Below are positions 12,401-23,028 of a stretch of DNA of 64,000 bases, one piece after another. The stretch comes from Carnegiea gigantea (taxonomy: Eukaryota > Streptophyta > Magnoliopsida > Caryophyllales > Cactaceae). The stretch lies in the NCBI GenBank assembly GCA_029747015.1, contig JAKOGI010000353.1, positions 533,501 through 597,500 of the forward strand. Reading direction: 5' to 3'. The number at the start of each line of letters is the position of its first letter. Positions within the stretch are counted from its first letter, which is position 1. The translations under genes and the position numbers were made by a program. The notes under the pieces are model-generated. The model saw only the letters and a program-made list of their open reading frames with translations. It made no database searches and had not been told where the DNA came from.

Positions 12401-13130
12401 TAACCTAAATTTAACTTCTTAGTTTTAAGCTTTAGCAATAGTGACATCAATAAATATATCAAAGAGGTATGCTATAATCCTTGTCATAGTTTATAATGTG
12501 TTATCACTCATACTTTAATACTAATAACCAATTAGTTATTACTTAATTTAAGTTATCATTATCCTTTGTTATGTTTTGGGTTGTTACAAATTTACGATCC
12601 ATGTCAAATTTAATTAGCAATTTTGCATTACCTGAAACTTAATCGTCGAGTAAAGTCCATTATACATATTTGAACTTTAGCTTAATGAATAGACTAAAAT
12701 TAATAAACTAGTAATTTAACATAATGAATAGACTCAAATTAATAATTTCCTATATATTGCAAATTAAAAGATACGCAATCAAAACTTTAAAATAATAAAA
12801 CAATTTTTAAATTTAACATCTGTTAATTTTCTTTTCTTCTCTTATTTAAATAATTTGTCAAATTGCATGAAAAAAGTTTCAAAGTGTTAAAATTTAAGCT
12901 TTTTTGTTCCCCTCTTCTTTTTTTATTGAAAATTAAAATTCCCCCTTACTTAATTCCTTAAGGAGGGAACCAAAATAGGTAAAAAATTATTGTGTCACGT
13001 CATGTACTTACATCTCCAGTTTCCCAAAACTCAAAAGCAATAACAAAGTGAAGTAAGCAAAGTGGAAACCCTAATTTCATTCATCCTCATTCAGTCATTA
13101 ATCCTCTCACCCTCTTGCCTCTTAGACCTA
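12400..13130. other. AT-rich spacer, nothing recognised
   Basis: No gene, repeat array or transposon end was identified. The right end adjoins the histone pseudogene. Confidence 0.5.
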
Positions 13131-13137
13131 CCACTCC

Positions 13138-13333
13138 CTTAGCGGCAAGAAACTCAAGAACCGTGGTGAGGTACAACAAAGCATTCGCACCGGCACACTC
13201 TGCGCACCTTTCAAGTCTTGAGGAATTGAGCAAGACAACCGACGGCGAACTACAGACCAGCCATGTGAGACCTCGAAACAGCCTTCGGAGACTTCTGCGT
13301 GCCTCTGCCACCACCACGTTTTTTGCCACTCAT
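13138..13333 (-). pseudogene. Histone H2A pseudogene, 3'-truncated
   Basis: Reading the minus strand from ATG at 13333 gives a basic N-terminus (MSGKKRGGGRGTQKSPK), then AVSRSHMAGL, a TAG stop, and FAVGCLAQFLKT. These line up with the H2A core motif KAGLQFPVGRIARFLK. After a TGA and a one-base frame change, CAECAGANALLYLTTVLEFL matches [23 protein letters not shown]. The match then stops, so the acidic patch and the docking C-terminus are absent. Intact H2A would pair with H2B in the nucleosome; this copy has two in-frame stops, a frameshift and a truncation. The N-terminus is closest to canonical or X-type H2A rather than H2A.Z. The relatively high GC of this patch compared with its surroundings fits a recent gene-derived copy. 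No SQEF motif can be checked. Confidence 0.85.
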
Positions 13334-13339
13334 TTTCGT

Positions 13340-14330
13340 GTCAGAAACGTAACGACAGTCCAAATCCTAGGAGATATTGTAGTTAACAACTGCCTTTATC
13401 CTCAACAAAACCATCGAGTTCAATATTGCTCCAAACACAACCTCAACTCTCTCTTTTCTTTCTTTGCTTTTTTTTTTTTTTTTAAATAGGTTTTGGGCTG
13501 CTAGATTTTAAGTCACACATTGATAATCTTCTTCAATTTTCTTTGCTAAACATAAGTCAATTATGCCCTTTACCCATTGCTTCTTTAAAATTAGGCATTA
13601 TGAAGTTGTCATCTTCCTCTGCCTTTCTATAGTTATTATATGTGTTCATATGGTTTTGGATTAAGTCACTATATGTGTTCAAGTTAATCAAATTATAGAG
13701 TTATACTTTTCTTCATCCTTAAAAGAGACTTTTAGTTAATTATGGTTTGAATATGCTCTCTGCAATAGTGCAATTATTGTGAATTTGGTGATTTGGTCAT
13801 GAATTTGTGGGACAATCAAATTCGACAGAAAAGGAGTTTTTTTTCAGGGCATAAAAGGGGAAAGCTTTTGGAGTTAGGAATTGGGATTTCTTTTCAATAG
13901 TGCAATTGCCATCAGTGAAAAATCTAATTTTGATTGTGAGAATCAGGCAAAGCTGAGAGAGGTAGTTCACTGTTATTAGTGAGTCAGCAATGACCGGAAG
14001 TCCGGTGACTATCCTAGGAATTCTGAGCTGCTTAAATCCTCCCAGTAAGTCTCTGTTTGCCCTTGTAATTCTAAGTTAAACTACTGAGGATAAATGGATA
14101 ATAGCAAATTCATTCTTTTGGATTTAGGGGATTGATGATTGTGTTTTGATTTAGAGGGATTGTTGCTTAAAAACTAGTTCCAACTAGTAGATCAATTATT
14201 GTTTAGTCTAATTTTTATTGTGAAAATTAAGTTAGGGAGTATTGTTCGTCTTTAATCTTTATTAGAAGTAGTGGACCTGTTGGTTAAAAAATAGTTTAGC
14301 TTAGCTTGAAATTTGTTATTTGTAGGTAGC
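13340..14330. other. Unassigned stretch before the hAT remnant
   Basis: No protein domain was recognised. A poly-T run lies at 13469-13484. A short ATG-initiated frame at 13990 runs into a textbook 5' splice donor (CCA|GTAAGTCT, about 14041), and an acceptor-like TTTGTAG lies just before the ATG of the hAT remnant at about 14331. This could be the leader exon and intron of the transposase gene; that is inference. Confidence 0.35.
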
Positions 14331-14720
14331 TATGGATACAAATGGAGAAAGCTTTGAACATCTATTTGATGAGGACAATGCAATTCCTGTGGAAGTGCAA
14401 CTAAAAGACAGTTCATGTCACTCAGCATGGTTCCATAATCATTGGTGTTGGTGGACCTAGAAGTATAGTATGACTTGGTTATCTTGTAATCCTTGCATTG
14501 GAGTCTGAGGATGGGATGAAGTGAGCTACTTGTAAACATTGTGAGAGTAGAACTTTTATTGTTGATTCAAGGTATGAAATTAGCAATATGAAGAAGCATC
14601 TCAAGAAGTTCTCATCATATAAAATTGTGAAGGAAGCTCGAGTAGCCTTAGTGGAACCTACCAGGTTTGATCCAAAAATCTATCATGAGTTGGTAGCTAA
14701 GGCAATCATAGTGTTGTGTC
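14331..14720 (+). pseudogene. hAT transposase N-terminal remnant (BED zinc finger)
   Basis: The plus strand starts with MDTNGESFEHLFDEDNA and, after a frame change, reads ESEDGMK, a stop, then ATCKHCESRTFIVDSR and ISNMKKHLKK. This is the BED-type zinc finger of plant hAT (RICESLEEPER-like) transposases. The family pattern is CK.C.........T..L..HL..C. The two finger cysteines (CKHC) and the late H remain, but the final Cys is F (KKHLKKF). The segment FDPKIYHELVAKAII that follows matches the conserved stretch after the finger. Similarity ends at about 14710. The dimerisation and catalytic parts are absent, so this is a 5' fragment of the transposase gene. The 3' side is cut close to the LTR starting at 14904. 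Confidence 0.78.
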
Positions 14721-14903
14721 TAGCAGCCATAATGTTGTGCATTCAATTGAATACGGTGCAGTGTATTGCATCTATGATGTTGTCCATTCAAATAGATGGT
14801 AAGTTTTTGCGTGTAGGACCTAAACAAAGTAATCAGGGGGCTAATGAGCAGTGAATACAGATGGTGACTTTCTTAGGCAATGTTAAGAAAATCGCAATGC
14901 ATC

Positions 14904-15289
14904 TGTAAAACTTCGAAAATTCTCAAATTATAAATATGCATTTTTATTTTTTTCGAAGTGGACCGACTTAGAGGGCTTAAGCTAACAAGGTGATTAGACT
15001 TTATGGTTAATTTAAGGGTGTATTTTTAGGTATTAGTTTAGTCAATCCAAGCTAAAACAATATTTATTTTTCGATTCTTTGCACCTAAAAATTTTGAAAA
15101 ATTTAAAGAAATGTTTTTGCGCCAATGAGTTTTTGAATCAGTGAAATCAGTCAATTTTTCCCCCTCCAGCTGTGTGAAGCAAGAGAATACAATAATGATA
15201 AAAATATTTTCTTTCTTCCTCCTTCCTTCTCCCACTAAATCCTAACCCTAGAGAGTACTTCCCCTAACCTAAATCAGCACACACCTTCC

Positions 15290-15327
<38 letters not shown>

Positions 15328-15353
15328 CATGCCCAATCTCTCTCTATCATGCC

Positions 15354-15388
<35 letters not shown>

Positions 15389-17461
15389 CCCCCTCTCTCA
15401 CTACCTCACTCCCGCTCGTCCCTCACTGCAACCACTGGACGGTAGCAGTCCAACGCCACCGTCGCCGACTCTGAGTAGCCGACCCTTCCCTCTCCTTCTT
15501 TTGGGTGAGCATGTCTAGTGTTTATGAAAACCCTAGCCAAGTATTCTTTTTTCTTTAAATTTCTTCATAAATCTTCATGTTTTTATTCATAAATATGAGT
15601 TTTTATGCCTGCCTTAATTTTTCAGATTTAAACTTTCTTGGGTTGAAGAATTAGAACACCCCAAGTCTCTTCTTTTTCCTTCAAACTCTCCTTCAACGTA
15701 AAGTTCGATCTTTAACCCCCATACATTTTATGGCTTGCATTGGGCTAAAGGGTTAGAATTATTGGGGGTATGAGAAAAACATAGTATGAATGCATTATGA
15801 AAGATTTGTGTAAGAAATGATAGCATTTAAGATCAAAACGTGGGAGATTATCACCCCAACTGCAACCATAACGTAGGGTAATTGTGAGACATTCCTGATG
15901 AATATTGGCTTTTTGCAAAATCATAAAATTTACACGGTTGATAAATATAGGAGTTCCCTATACCTAAAATTTTGAATCGTGGAAATTTGAGTTAAGATAA
16001 AAATGTTATAGTCGAAATATGATGAGTGCGCAAATCTAGACTATACTAGGGCAGGTTGAGAACTTGGCTAAATTCAAACTCGTTAAGAGTAGAATATGAT
16101 AATTACCCCAAAATGAAAGTTGTAGTATACGAAATGACCTTTCTAGAATGGGCTTAATCTTTAAAATCCAATATCTAGAACAGGAATTATAGCCTCTAGA
16201 AGTTGGATATAAAAATTAGTCCTAATTTAGTCAGTGCATGTAAGGGCTAAATAAAGATATAAGGATTTCAAAAGTGCATTAAAAATTACTTTGGGAGTTT
16301 GACCTGTTAATTGGGCATAAAAAGTGGATTTAAAGAGTTTATGGGCCATAATTCATTTTGGGCTAAGGATGAAGGCTAACAAAGACCATTTTCGGGAATT
16401 TGCATAGGCCCAAGGCATAAACTCAAGCTCAAGCTTAGGCATCGCTTCTAATCAGGTAACAATCATGCCCTAACTCCCCTGAACACCCCTATATAAAATG
16501 TGCTTTGTGGGTTAGCTTTTGTATTGATTTGAATTGATGTTCGGGGGATCTTCGTAAATAAATTGGTGTGACGTTACGATTATTTTGGAAGTTAGCATGA
16601 AATCTTAACTGGCTTGAATGAATTTTTTTAAAGTCTTGTTTTGAATACGCCTTTAAATGGTTGTAGATTGTATTAGGCCGGATGGGCTAAATGCAAGTTG
16701 AGCACAAAAGCTACTTTTAATTATAAGAATTAAATGAATGAATTAGGCGAGACGAGATAGGTTCACTCCCGATTGTAAGAAGGCCTTATAGCCTTCCCCA
16801 GGTGATTGCATGTATGGTTAGCAGCTACGTGCCACCTTGTGGATGGACATGGGCCAAGTTATCGGTAACTGTCCAATTTGACAGTAGGCCTTAGTGTGGA
16901 TTAGGGGCTACATTTAAACCAAATGCAAGCCACGAGACCTAGTAAGATCGCTCGTCCTTTTATTTTGCAAACTGACCTGAGTGAGACTTAGTTGAACTTA
17001 TGTTGCAAGTTGAGAATGGTTGGGTGCCCTTTTATGAATCATTCGAATGGTCTATTTTCCCCTACCCTAAACTGTTTGAAATGAATTTAAGTATGTTTGA
17101 TTGTTAGGGATGGTTGTTATTGAGCATGTCTCACTCTTTAAAATGTTTTGTTTTCAGGTAATGATCATGAGCATGGGGATGAGACATCCGTTCAGAGCGA
17201 GGATGTTTATTCATAGGATTCACATGTTGTGTCTGAAATAATTTCTATTTTAGAGTGGACATTTAACTTAGACTTGTGTGCTAGACTTTATTTTGTGGTT
17301 GACTTAGCAGGAAATGTTCATTAGTGGATTTTCTTGTGATACTCAACCTTGTATTTCCTAATAAGGAATATGACGGTAACGCCCCGTTAGGCAATACGCT
17401 GCCATGTAGATTAACTATTAGTAATTAATTGAAATTAGAAATTTTAATTTGTGGTGTTATA
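14904..17461 (+). mobile_element. Candidate gypsy-type LTR (plus orientation)
   Basis: A putative 2,558-bp long terminal repeat. The left edge starts TGTAAAACTTCGAAAATTC, a plausible LTR start. The right edge reads GTGTTATA, one C-to-T change from the usual TTACA end, and is followed within four bases by a tRNA-Met primer-binding site. The LTR holds CT-rich microsatellites (15293-15385) and a TATATAAAA box at about 16491. No second copy and no coding region were found in this window, so this is a 5' LTR of a truncated element or a solo LTR plus leader. The left boundary is a guess from the TG motif. Confidence 0.55.
15293..15385 (+). repeat. (CT)n microsatellite, two runs
   Basis: Two long CT runs (about 15293-15323 and 15356-15385) separated by a short CAATCTCTCTCTATCATGCC-type spacer, inside the candidate LTR. 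Confidence 0.95.
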
Positions 17462-17464
17462 AAG

Positions 17465-17476
17465 TAGTATCAGCGC
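17465..17476 (+). other. Primer-binding site remnant (initiator tRNA-Met)
   Basis: TAGTATCAGCGC differs at two positions from the common plant retroelement PBS TGGTATCAGAGC, complementary to the 3' end of initiator tRNA-Met. It lies four bases after the inferred LTR end and fixes plus orientation for this element. Confidence 0.65.
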
Positions 17477-18506
17477 TCAGGTTTGTAGACCTTAAAGCTC
17501 ACTTGAGAATGCTGTAATTCAAGATAAGACTTTAAACCCTATAGGCTTAAGAACTACGTGGAGAGTGAGTGTAGGACGAGGAAAAAGGGAATGCATGCAT
17601 CAGCATAAATGTATTGGGGCATGTATCTTATTTGTAGTTATTGGTGTATAGGATGAACGGTACACAACATTGTCACTGCATGGGGCCTTTGTGGGATCAT
17701 GAATAAATGGATCATGATGAAATTGATATCAACACCTAATCAGGTGATGATGCAGCAGTGCCTCAAATATCCAATACTTTTTTGGTCCAATTCATCAATG
17801 ATCAAAGTAGCATACTCCACTGCTTGATAGTTTTGCTAGCCATTCAGAATCTAATTGCTCGGTTCTTGATGATTAATGGCTATTGTTGCAAATGCTTGTT
17901 TGATTACAAGTGGTTGTTATTTGTACAGTTGGTTATTGCTTGATTATGAGTGGGTTGTTGTTGTAAGTTCTTTCATTATGAATGTGGCCTAATAGATGGA
18001 CTGTTGTTACACATATGACAAGCGCAGCACTCAGTTTGAGCATGTGCACGCTGCTAGTACTGCTCACTTCTCTTGTTAATACTTGAGATGTTTTCTGCTA
18101 CTTTTCACTTTTACAATATTACATATCACTAATTTATACTTCATTTGGTTGTTACCGCTTTTCCCTTTTTTATTTTTAAAATTGATAAAATTCTATCTTC
18201 TTTTGGTTCTAAGAGGTTCTTTCTCTGCATTCCTTTTCCCTGTTGAAAAGTAATAATAAGATAATAGAAAGAGAGTGGAATTGAAATAAAGGTTAGGTCA
18301 ACTACCCCGAGATGATTCCCTTTTGTGCGAACTTCTGTGTTCTCATCCATGCAAATCCTTTCTTACCGCTTAAGGTCACAAAACCCTAGTTTTATCTTCT
18401 TATGCAAAATTTTTTAGATGATTGATTAGGGATTGTTACACATAGGAGTTAAGCAGAGATGTTGTCTGGTCTTTTGTGGTTTCTTTGGTTGAGCACCTCA
18501 GTTTTC

Positions 18507-18554
18507 TTTTACATGGTGTATACATGACTGAGCACCAATATGTCTGATACCATG
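18507..18554 (+). repeat. 48-bp direct repeat, copy 1
   Basis: Contains ACATGGTGTATACATGACTG followed by AGCAC-AATATGTCTGATA-CATG. It is repeated 240 bp downstream with two C/T differences. Confidence 0.9.
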
Positions 18555-18746
18555 TTTCATCTCTAAGTTATATCTAATTTCTCTTATTCTTTTTGCTGCT
18601 ACAAGTGATTCTTTATCCCTTGTACTCTCTAGTAATTTTAAAAGATGAAGCTAGAATGTTATTGGTTTTAACTTGTCTATTTCACTGAATTTTAGTTACA
18701 TTTAATTTGTACATAGTCTAGCTCAAGCTTAAACTGAGCATAAATT

Positions 18747-18794
18747 TTTTACATGGTGTATACATGACTGAGCACTAATATGTCTGATATCATG
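18747..18794 (+). repeat. 48-bp direct repeat, copy 2
   Basis: Second copy of 18507-18554 in the same orientation. The intervening 190 bp shows no obvious homology between the two flanks. Confidence 0.9.
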
Positions 18795-19207
18795 CTTTTT
18801 TTAAGTTTTATTTTCTTCTTACAAGTTTAACATTAGCAATTGCAAGGTGATTTATTCGTTATTCATCAATCTGACAATAATAATTAACATTTCTTCTTTT
18901 GGTGGTGGTTTCTAAGTTTATGGTGAGCAATTTTTTCACTTTATATTTGGCTATAGTTAGTGAGGAAAAGTAGTCTTAATATTGTTCATTTTTACAAAAT
19001 GTCAACATAATTGAACTCTTGATTGTGATTAGTTATGTCATGTGGGAAAATTGATTGAAGGTCTAGTATGATGGCTTAAATTGTGTTTCGTCACTTTTGT
19101 GAAAATCAAACTATGTGTTGCAATCATCTATTCTCATAGTGTGCAATGTGGATTACATGCCTATTAAAATTTGATGTTAATAGACTATCTATTTAATTAT
19201 ACATAGG

Positions 19208-20030
19208 ACATGAAAATTCCTCCACATCGTAGGTGGATTACTAATAGGCTTATTTTGCATTGTAGAGGGTGCACACATAAGTTTACTAGAGGGATAGAAG
19301 AATTTGATGTTTTTACAAGGCTTCTACCAGTATATATGAGAGAGGATAACTATAGGTGCCCTAGTTCTAAGTGGAAGAAAAAAAAGCATCTAACACCATA
19401 TGATGTCAAAGTTCATCTTTATAAGAGGGGGATTTCATGCATGCTTATTGGTATTGCACTTCACATGGGGAGGTTGACCTAAATGGTGGAGTGAACATGC
19501 ATCATAGTTCTTCTAGCATACATGTAGATCATAATGACTATAGTGTGGTTGATAGATTTCAAGCCATGGTCGATGATATTATAAGATCACATCAAGAAGA
19601 TGAGTGTGAGACTCCCAATCCGAGTGCCCAATAGTCTTATGAAAAGCTTAATGTAGCCAAATGACCATTATGGCCTGGATGTAATAATCACACTAAGTTG
19701 TCTCTTACTCTTAGAATGACGAGTATGAAATCTAATTATAATATGTTTCAAAGTTGTTTTGATGAGTAACTTAACTTATGAAAGAGGCATGCCCTGCTAA
19801 CAACTTCATTCCTTCTAATTTCTTTGAGGCTAAGAAGCTTGTGAAGAAACTTGGTTAAAGTGTCACAAAAATAGATGCCTGTTGCAATGGTTGCTTGCTA
19901 TAATTTGAGAAGTATAAATTTTGTGATGCTCCTAGATGACAGGAAGAGTTATAGGGGACGCAAAGGTGTTGATAAGCAGAGGAGGAGAATGGTGAGTAGA
20001 ATAAAAATAGGGTGGGAGGCAGTGGAGGAC
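19208..20030 (+). pseudogene. CACTA (En/Spm) transposase remnant
   Basis: The plus strand first encodes the transposase-associated domain: RRWITNRLI, GIEEFDVFTRLLPVYMREDN, YRCPSSKWKKKKHLTPYDV and KVHLYKRG. A one-base shift at about 19435 follows, and the next frame reads YWYCTSHGEVDLNGGVN then HNDYSVVDRFQAMVDDII. The family has C.C..C in the zinc-binding part; here RCPSSKW has lost at least one Cys. Downstream, in broken frames, pieces equivalent to the FDELI-LMKEACPANN, FFEAKKLVKKLG and KIDACCNGC motifs of CACTA transposases can be read (about 19690-19900). The catalytic part further on is missing. No CACTA terminal inverted repeat was found, so this is an internal fragment. It is inactive. 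Confidence 0.85.
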
Positions 20031-20039
20031 GATTCCATT

Positions 20040-20830
20040 ATTGAGTTGGACTATTGAGTTGGAGGGCGAGCAATTTGGAGAGGAGGCCAAAGATCTTGAT
20101 GGTAGGACTCCTATGTAGGCTGATTTTGATGAATATATTGGATTAATGAGCTTGTGAAAGATTTAGGCTTTGAGCTTGCTTAGCTATGTCTGGTCTCTCA
20201 TAATTGATGAGGATGTGGGAGTCTTAGAGACATATAGAGAGAGGGGGGAGCGAGCAAGTGAAGTTCGTGAAATCGAAGTGTGTTGGAGGTGAGTGAAGCT
20301 TATACCTGTGCCCATACCCATTTTTTCATTACCCATCCATATCCATTTAAATCTCATTTTTATCACCCATTTAGATTTTAAATGTGTCGTGGTTTGTAGC
20401 TTTGAAATAGGTATGGGTTTTACTATCATCCCTATGTATGCATGTGTCTTTTTTTTTTTGAGTAGAATTATATATGAGTACATTTGTCATAATTGGGGGT
20501 GTAATTGAGTTGATTTAAGCTGATGCAATTTAGTTTAGCCTTAGCTTAAAGCTTGTACAACCTAAAGAGATTAGGTTCAATTTTACTCGGATACATCATG
20601 TTGCTCAAATAAGATTAGTTTTGGGTATTTTTTGGCTTGCAAAAGTCTTTAGTTTAACATTGAATATAAGTTAAAATTTTAAATATGGCCATTGATTCCA
20701 AAAATAAGAGTTGAAATAGTACAAAGAAAAAAAAGCAAGTGACAGTTACGAGGTTCTATTAATACGAGTGGTTGTTTACACATAAGTGTTCGAGGGGAGA
20801 GGAATAGATAGATGACCAAAAGGACAAAAA
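20040..20830. other. AT-rich spacer left of the nested gypsy complex
   Basis: No gene recognised. At 20296-20420 there is a CCCATACCCATT-type stretch with a partial inverted partner (GGTATGGGTTTT), possibly a fragment of a small DNA transposon. The left edge of homology to the gypsy internal region is at about 20830. Confidence 0.4.
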
Positions 20831-21793
20831 AAAATTCTCATCTTGACAAGAACATATCATCTAGCCCACAAAAATTGATAAGAGATGATGTGATTTTTTC
20901 CCCTTGAAAACCTTCCTAACAAGCATCTTGCCATTCAAGTCCACCCTTTAGTAATTTGCATGTGCAATTAAGGTCTATTTCAACCTCACAGTAAGTATGT
21001 CACATTCTAAAATACAACACACAATGTCAAATCTCTACACAATTTTTTTCATTTTGTTTCGACATGTTTGAGACCTTCCAGAGACTATGCACTCTTATTG
21101 ATACCTCAATTAGGACATATCTCTTCGTATGACCTGGCTAATGGCCTTAACTCATAATATTTACTCAAAACTCACATCCAATGGTCCTCTACCTTCTTAT
21201 TACATACATAGTTTCAGATCATGCATATGATGTAGTGATTTAGATATATACTTAGCTTATGATAACCTACACAACTTTACATTAGCCTAAAATTAGTTAA
21301 TGAAAATACTCACAGCGTCCCTTATCTTTTCATAAGTGACCCCTTACATATCAAGTAGCATACCATAACCCATCTGACTGATGTTAGATAATTTATTGAG
21401 CTAGATGACATTTGAAAATCAACTATAGGTGTGTTGTGGGCCCTTGTGTATATTTATTCGATGATAATTTCTACTCCGATTGGTTCAACATTACCATGTA
21501 GTTTATTAAAGTATACATCCCTAGTATGGAAGACTAGTAGTAACTTGACACCACAATAATTGCCTATGAGTTTGCAAATGGCCTTTTTGAAAAATAGTGT
21601 TCATAGGGTTACCCAACTATATCGTTGACCTTAATGCCAGTGGATGAAGACAAGGTAAATATTTACTAACCATCCTCAGTATGCACTCATGTTTCTAAGT
21701 TCATAGTTGAACATCTTATTTATTAACTTCAACACAACGGTTGACCATCCACTAGGTCAAGTGACCCTAAAACCTAGGCTCTGATGCTACAAC
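20830..21793 (-). mobile_element. Gypsy element 2: second, truncated internal region
   Basis: This stretch is homologous to about 40720-41686. Shared phrases include AAGAACATATCA, CATCTTGCCATT, TGTTAGATAATT and CATTTGAAAATCAACTATAG. It ends at a PBS-like sequence (21778-21789) and the mutated edge of LTR A. Homology is lost left of about 20830, where the tandem copy is truncated. Confidence 0.8.
21778..21789 (-). other. PBS remnant next to LTR A
   Basis: On the minus strand TAGCATCAGAGC, two mismatches from TGGTATCAGAGC. It lies four bases outside LTR A, the same position as the PBS beside LTR B. Confidence 0.7.
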
Positions 21794-22828
21794 TCTAACA
21801 CCTCAATTTTAATTACCTTATTACTTTTAATTAATATTAACAATTTCCTAGAGATTAACATAGTGGAAAATTGAAGTCAAAACGTTATTGTTGTCCAAAT
21901 AATGGACAAGGCTAGATGTTGGGAACTTCAGTGAAGAAAAATGCTGCCGAATGTTCTTAAACAATTCAAAATGGCTATTCAACCCAACCATAAATGTTTA
22001 TATGCTTTTACTAATTATGAATTGTACAAAAAATGACTCATCAAATCATTATGCAAGTGAGGCTTCTTCACCATGACCTTAGGGCAACACTTCAAGTTAG
22101 TTGAGGGTAAATTTCAAATATTAGCTAAAAAACCTGAAACACAAAATTTTCGGAATGTGAGCTGAAATTCAATACGTCTACCCCTATACTGTAAATATCA
22201 AAAACAATTTTTTATGGGGGCCCACCCTTGAATTCATGTTAATTCAAAATGATAGGAATAGGGAATTTATCTTAAAATCAGTGCGTTATTATCTGAAAGT
22301 GAAACCCTAATCGATGAGCACATAGGTGGACAATGCGATTATTAAGTAAGATGCACACTTTCCAAGCCGATCGAAAAGCATGCGCTAAAGCCATGCAGGT
22401 GAAATTAAAGGGTATAAGTCCTGATAGTTGATAATTGATGGGTTCATTTATTATGTGACAAAGCAATGCTCGAAACATATTTATTAAATAATTATATATT
22501 ATGAGATTTGATATTTATAAGAAATACATGAATTTTCCAAAGGTACAAGTAATAAACATATGTGAATTAGAAATCTCTCCCTCTCTCTTGTACAGTATTT
22601 GTCGACAGCTTAATAACAACAAAAGTGTCCTTACTTTTGTTTCAAATTGATCTTTCATTGTAAGTAAGGTTTAAATGATCGTTGTTATTACACTCTTGGT
22701 AAAAATTCAAAACTTTTCTTGTATTTATTTTTAATTACCGACTTAACCTTCAATATTCAGCTGAACATATAACGAGTTTTATTTTCTCATTCATTATTAA
22801 TTTGATCATAATAATCTCCTTTTACTAC

Positions 22829-22893
<65 letters not shown>
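22829..22893 (+). repeat. (ATT)n microsatellite
   Basis: About 21 ATT units. LTR B has only a short imperfect trinucleotide run at the same place, so the tract expanded in LTR A or came with the SINE insertion. Confidence 0.95.
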
Positions 22894-22894
<1 letters not shown>

Positions 22895-23028
22895 TCTTCC
22901 ATAAAATGTTTTCTCAAGATCTTATTTTATGGGTTTCTTGGATTCAGTCTCTTTACGGGCAGGAATACCGGTAGAGGTAAGGCTGCCTATATCTGGATCT
23001 CCCCAGACCCTATGAAAGCGAGAGCTGC
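22895..23028 (+). mobile_element. SINE copy 1, left part (split by gypsy element 1)
   Basis: Contains GGTAGAGGTAAGGCTGCCTA and CCCCAGACCC, hallmarks of the 3' half of plant tRNA-derived SINEs (the GGTAAGG-TGC-TA ... CCCCAGACCC pattern). The 3' end with its CTGG and GTTGTTA tail continues at 34559 on the other side of the gypsy insertion. The same family occurs inverted at 51250. LTR B lacks it. The tRNA-like 5' head is not recognisable, so the copy may be 5'-truncated. Confidence 0.78.

Larger units (their letters stand above)
17477..19200. other. Retroelement leader and AT-rich DNA, no gene seen
   Basis: The first few hundred bases are probably leader sequence of the truncated LTR element. 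No gag or pol motifs were found. A 48-bp direct repeat occurs at 18507-18554 and 18747-18794. Confidence 0.45.
21794..23028 (-). repeat. LTR A of gypsy element 2, left part
   Basis: Matches 41687 to about 42770 of LTR B, for example GATGTTGGGAA, TCAAAATGGCTATTCAACCC and TATTATGAGATTT. The terminal TG is mutated to TC. It ends in an (ATT)n tract and a SINE insertion (22895-23028) that LTR B lacks. Confidence 0.82.
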
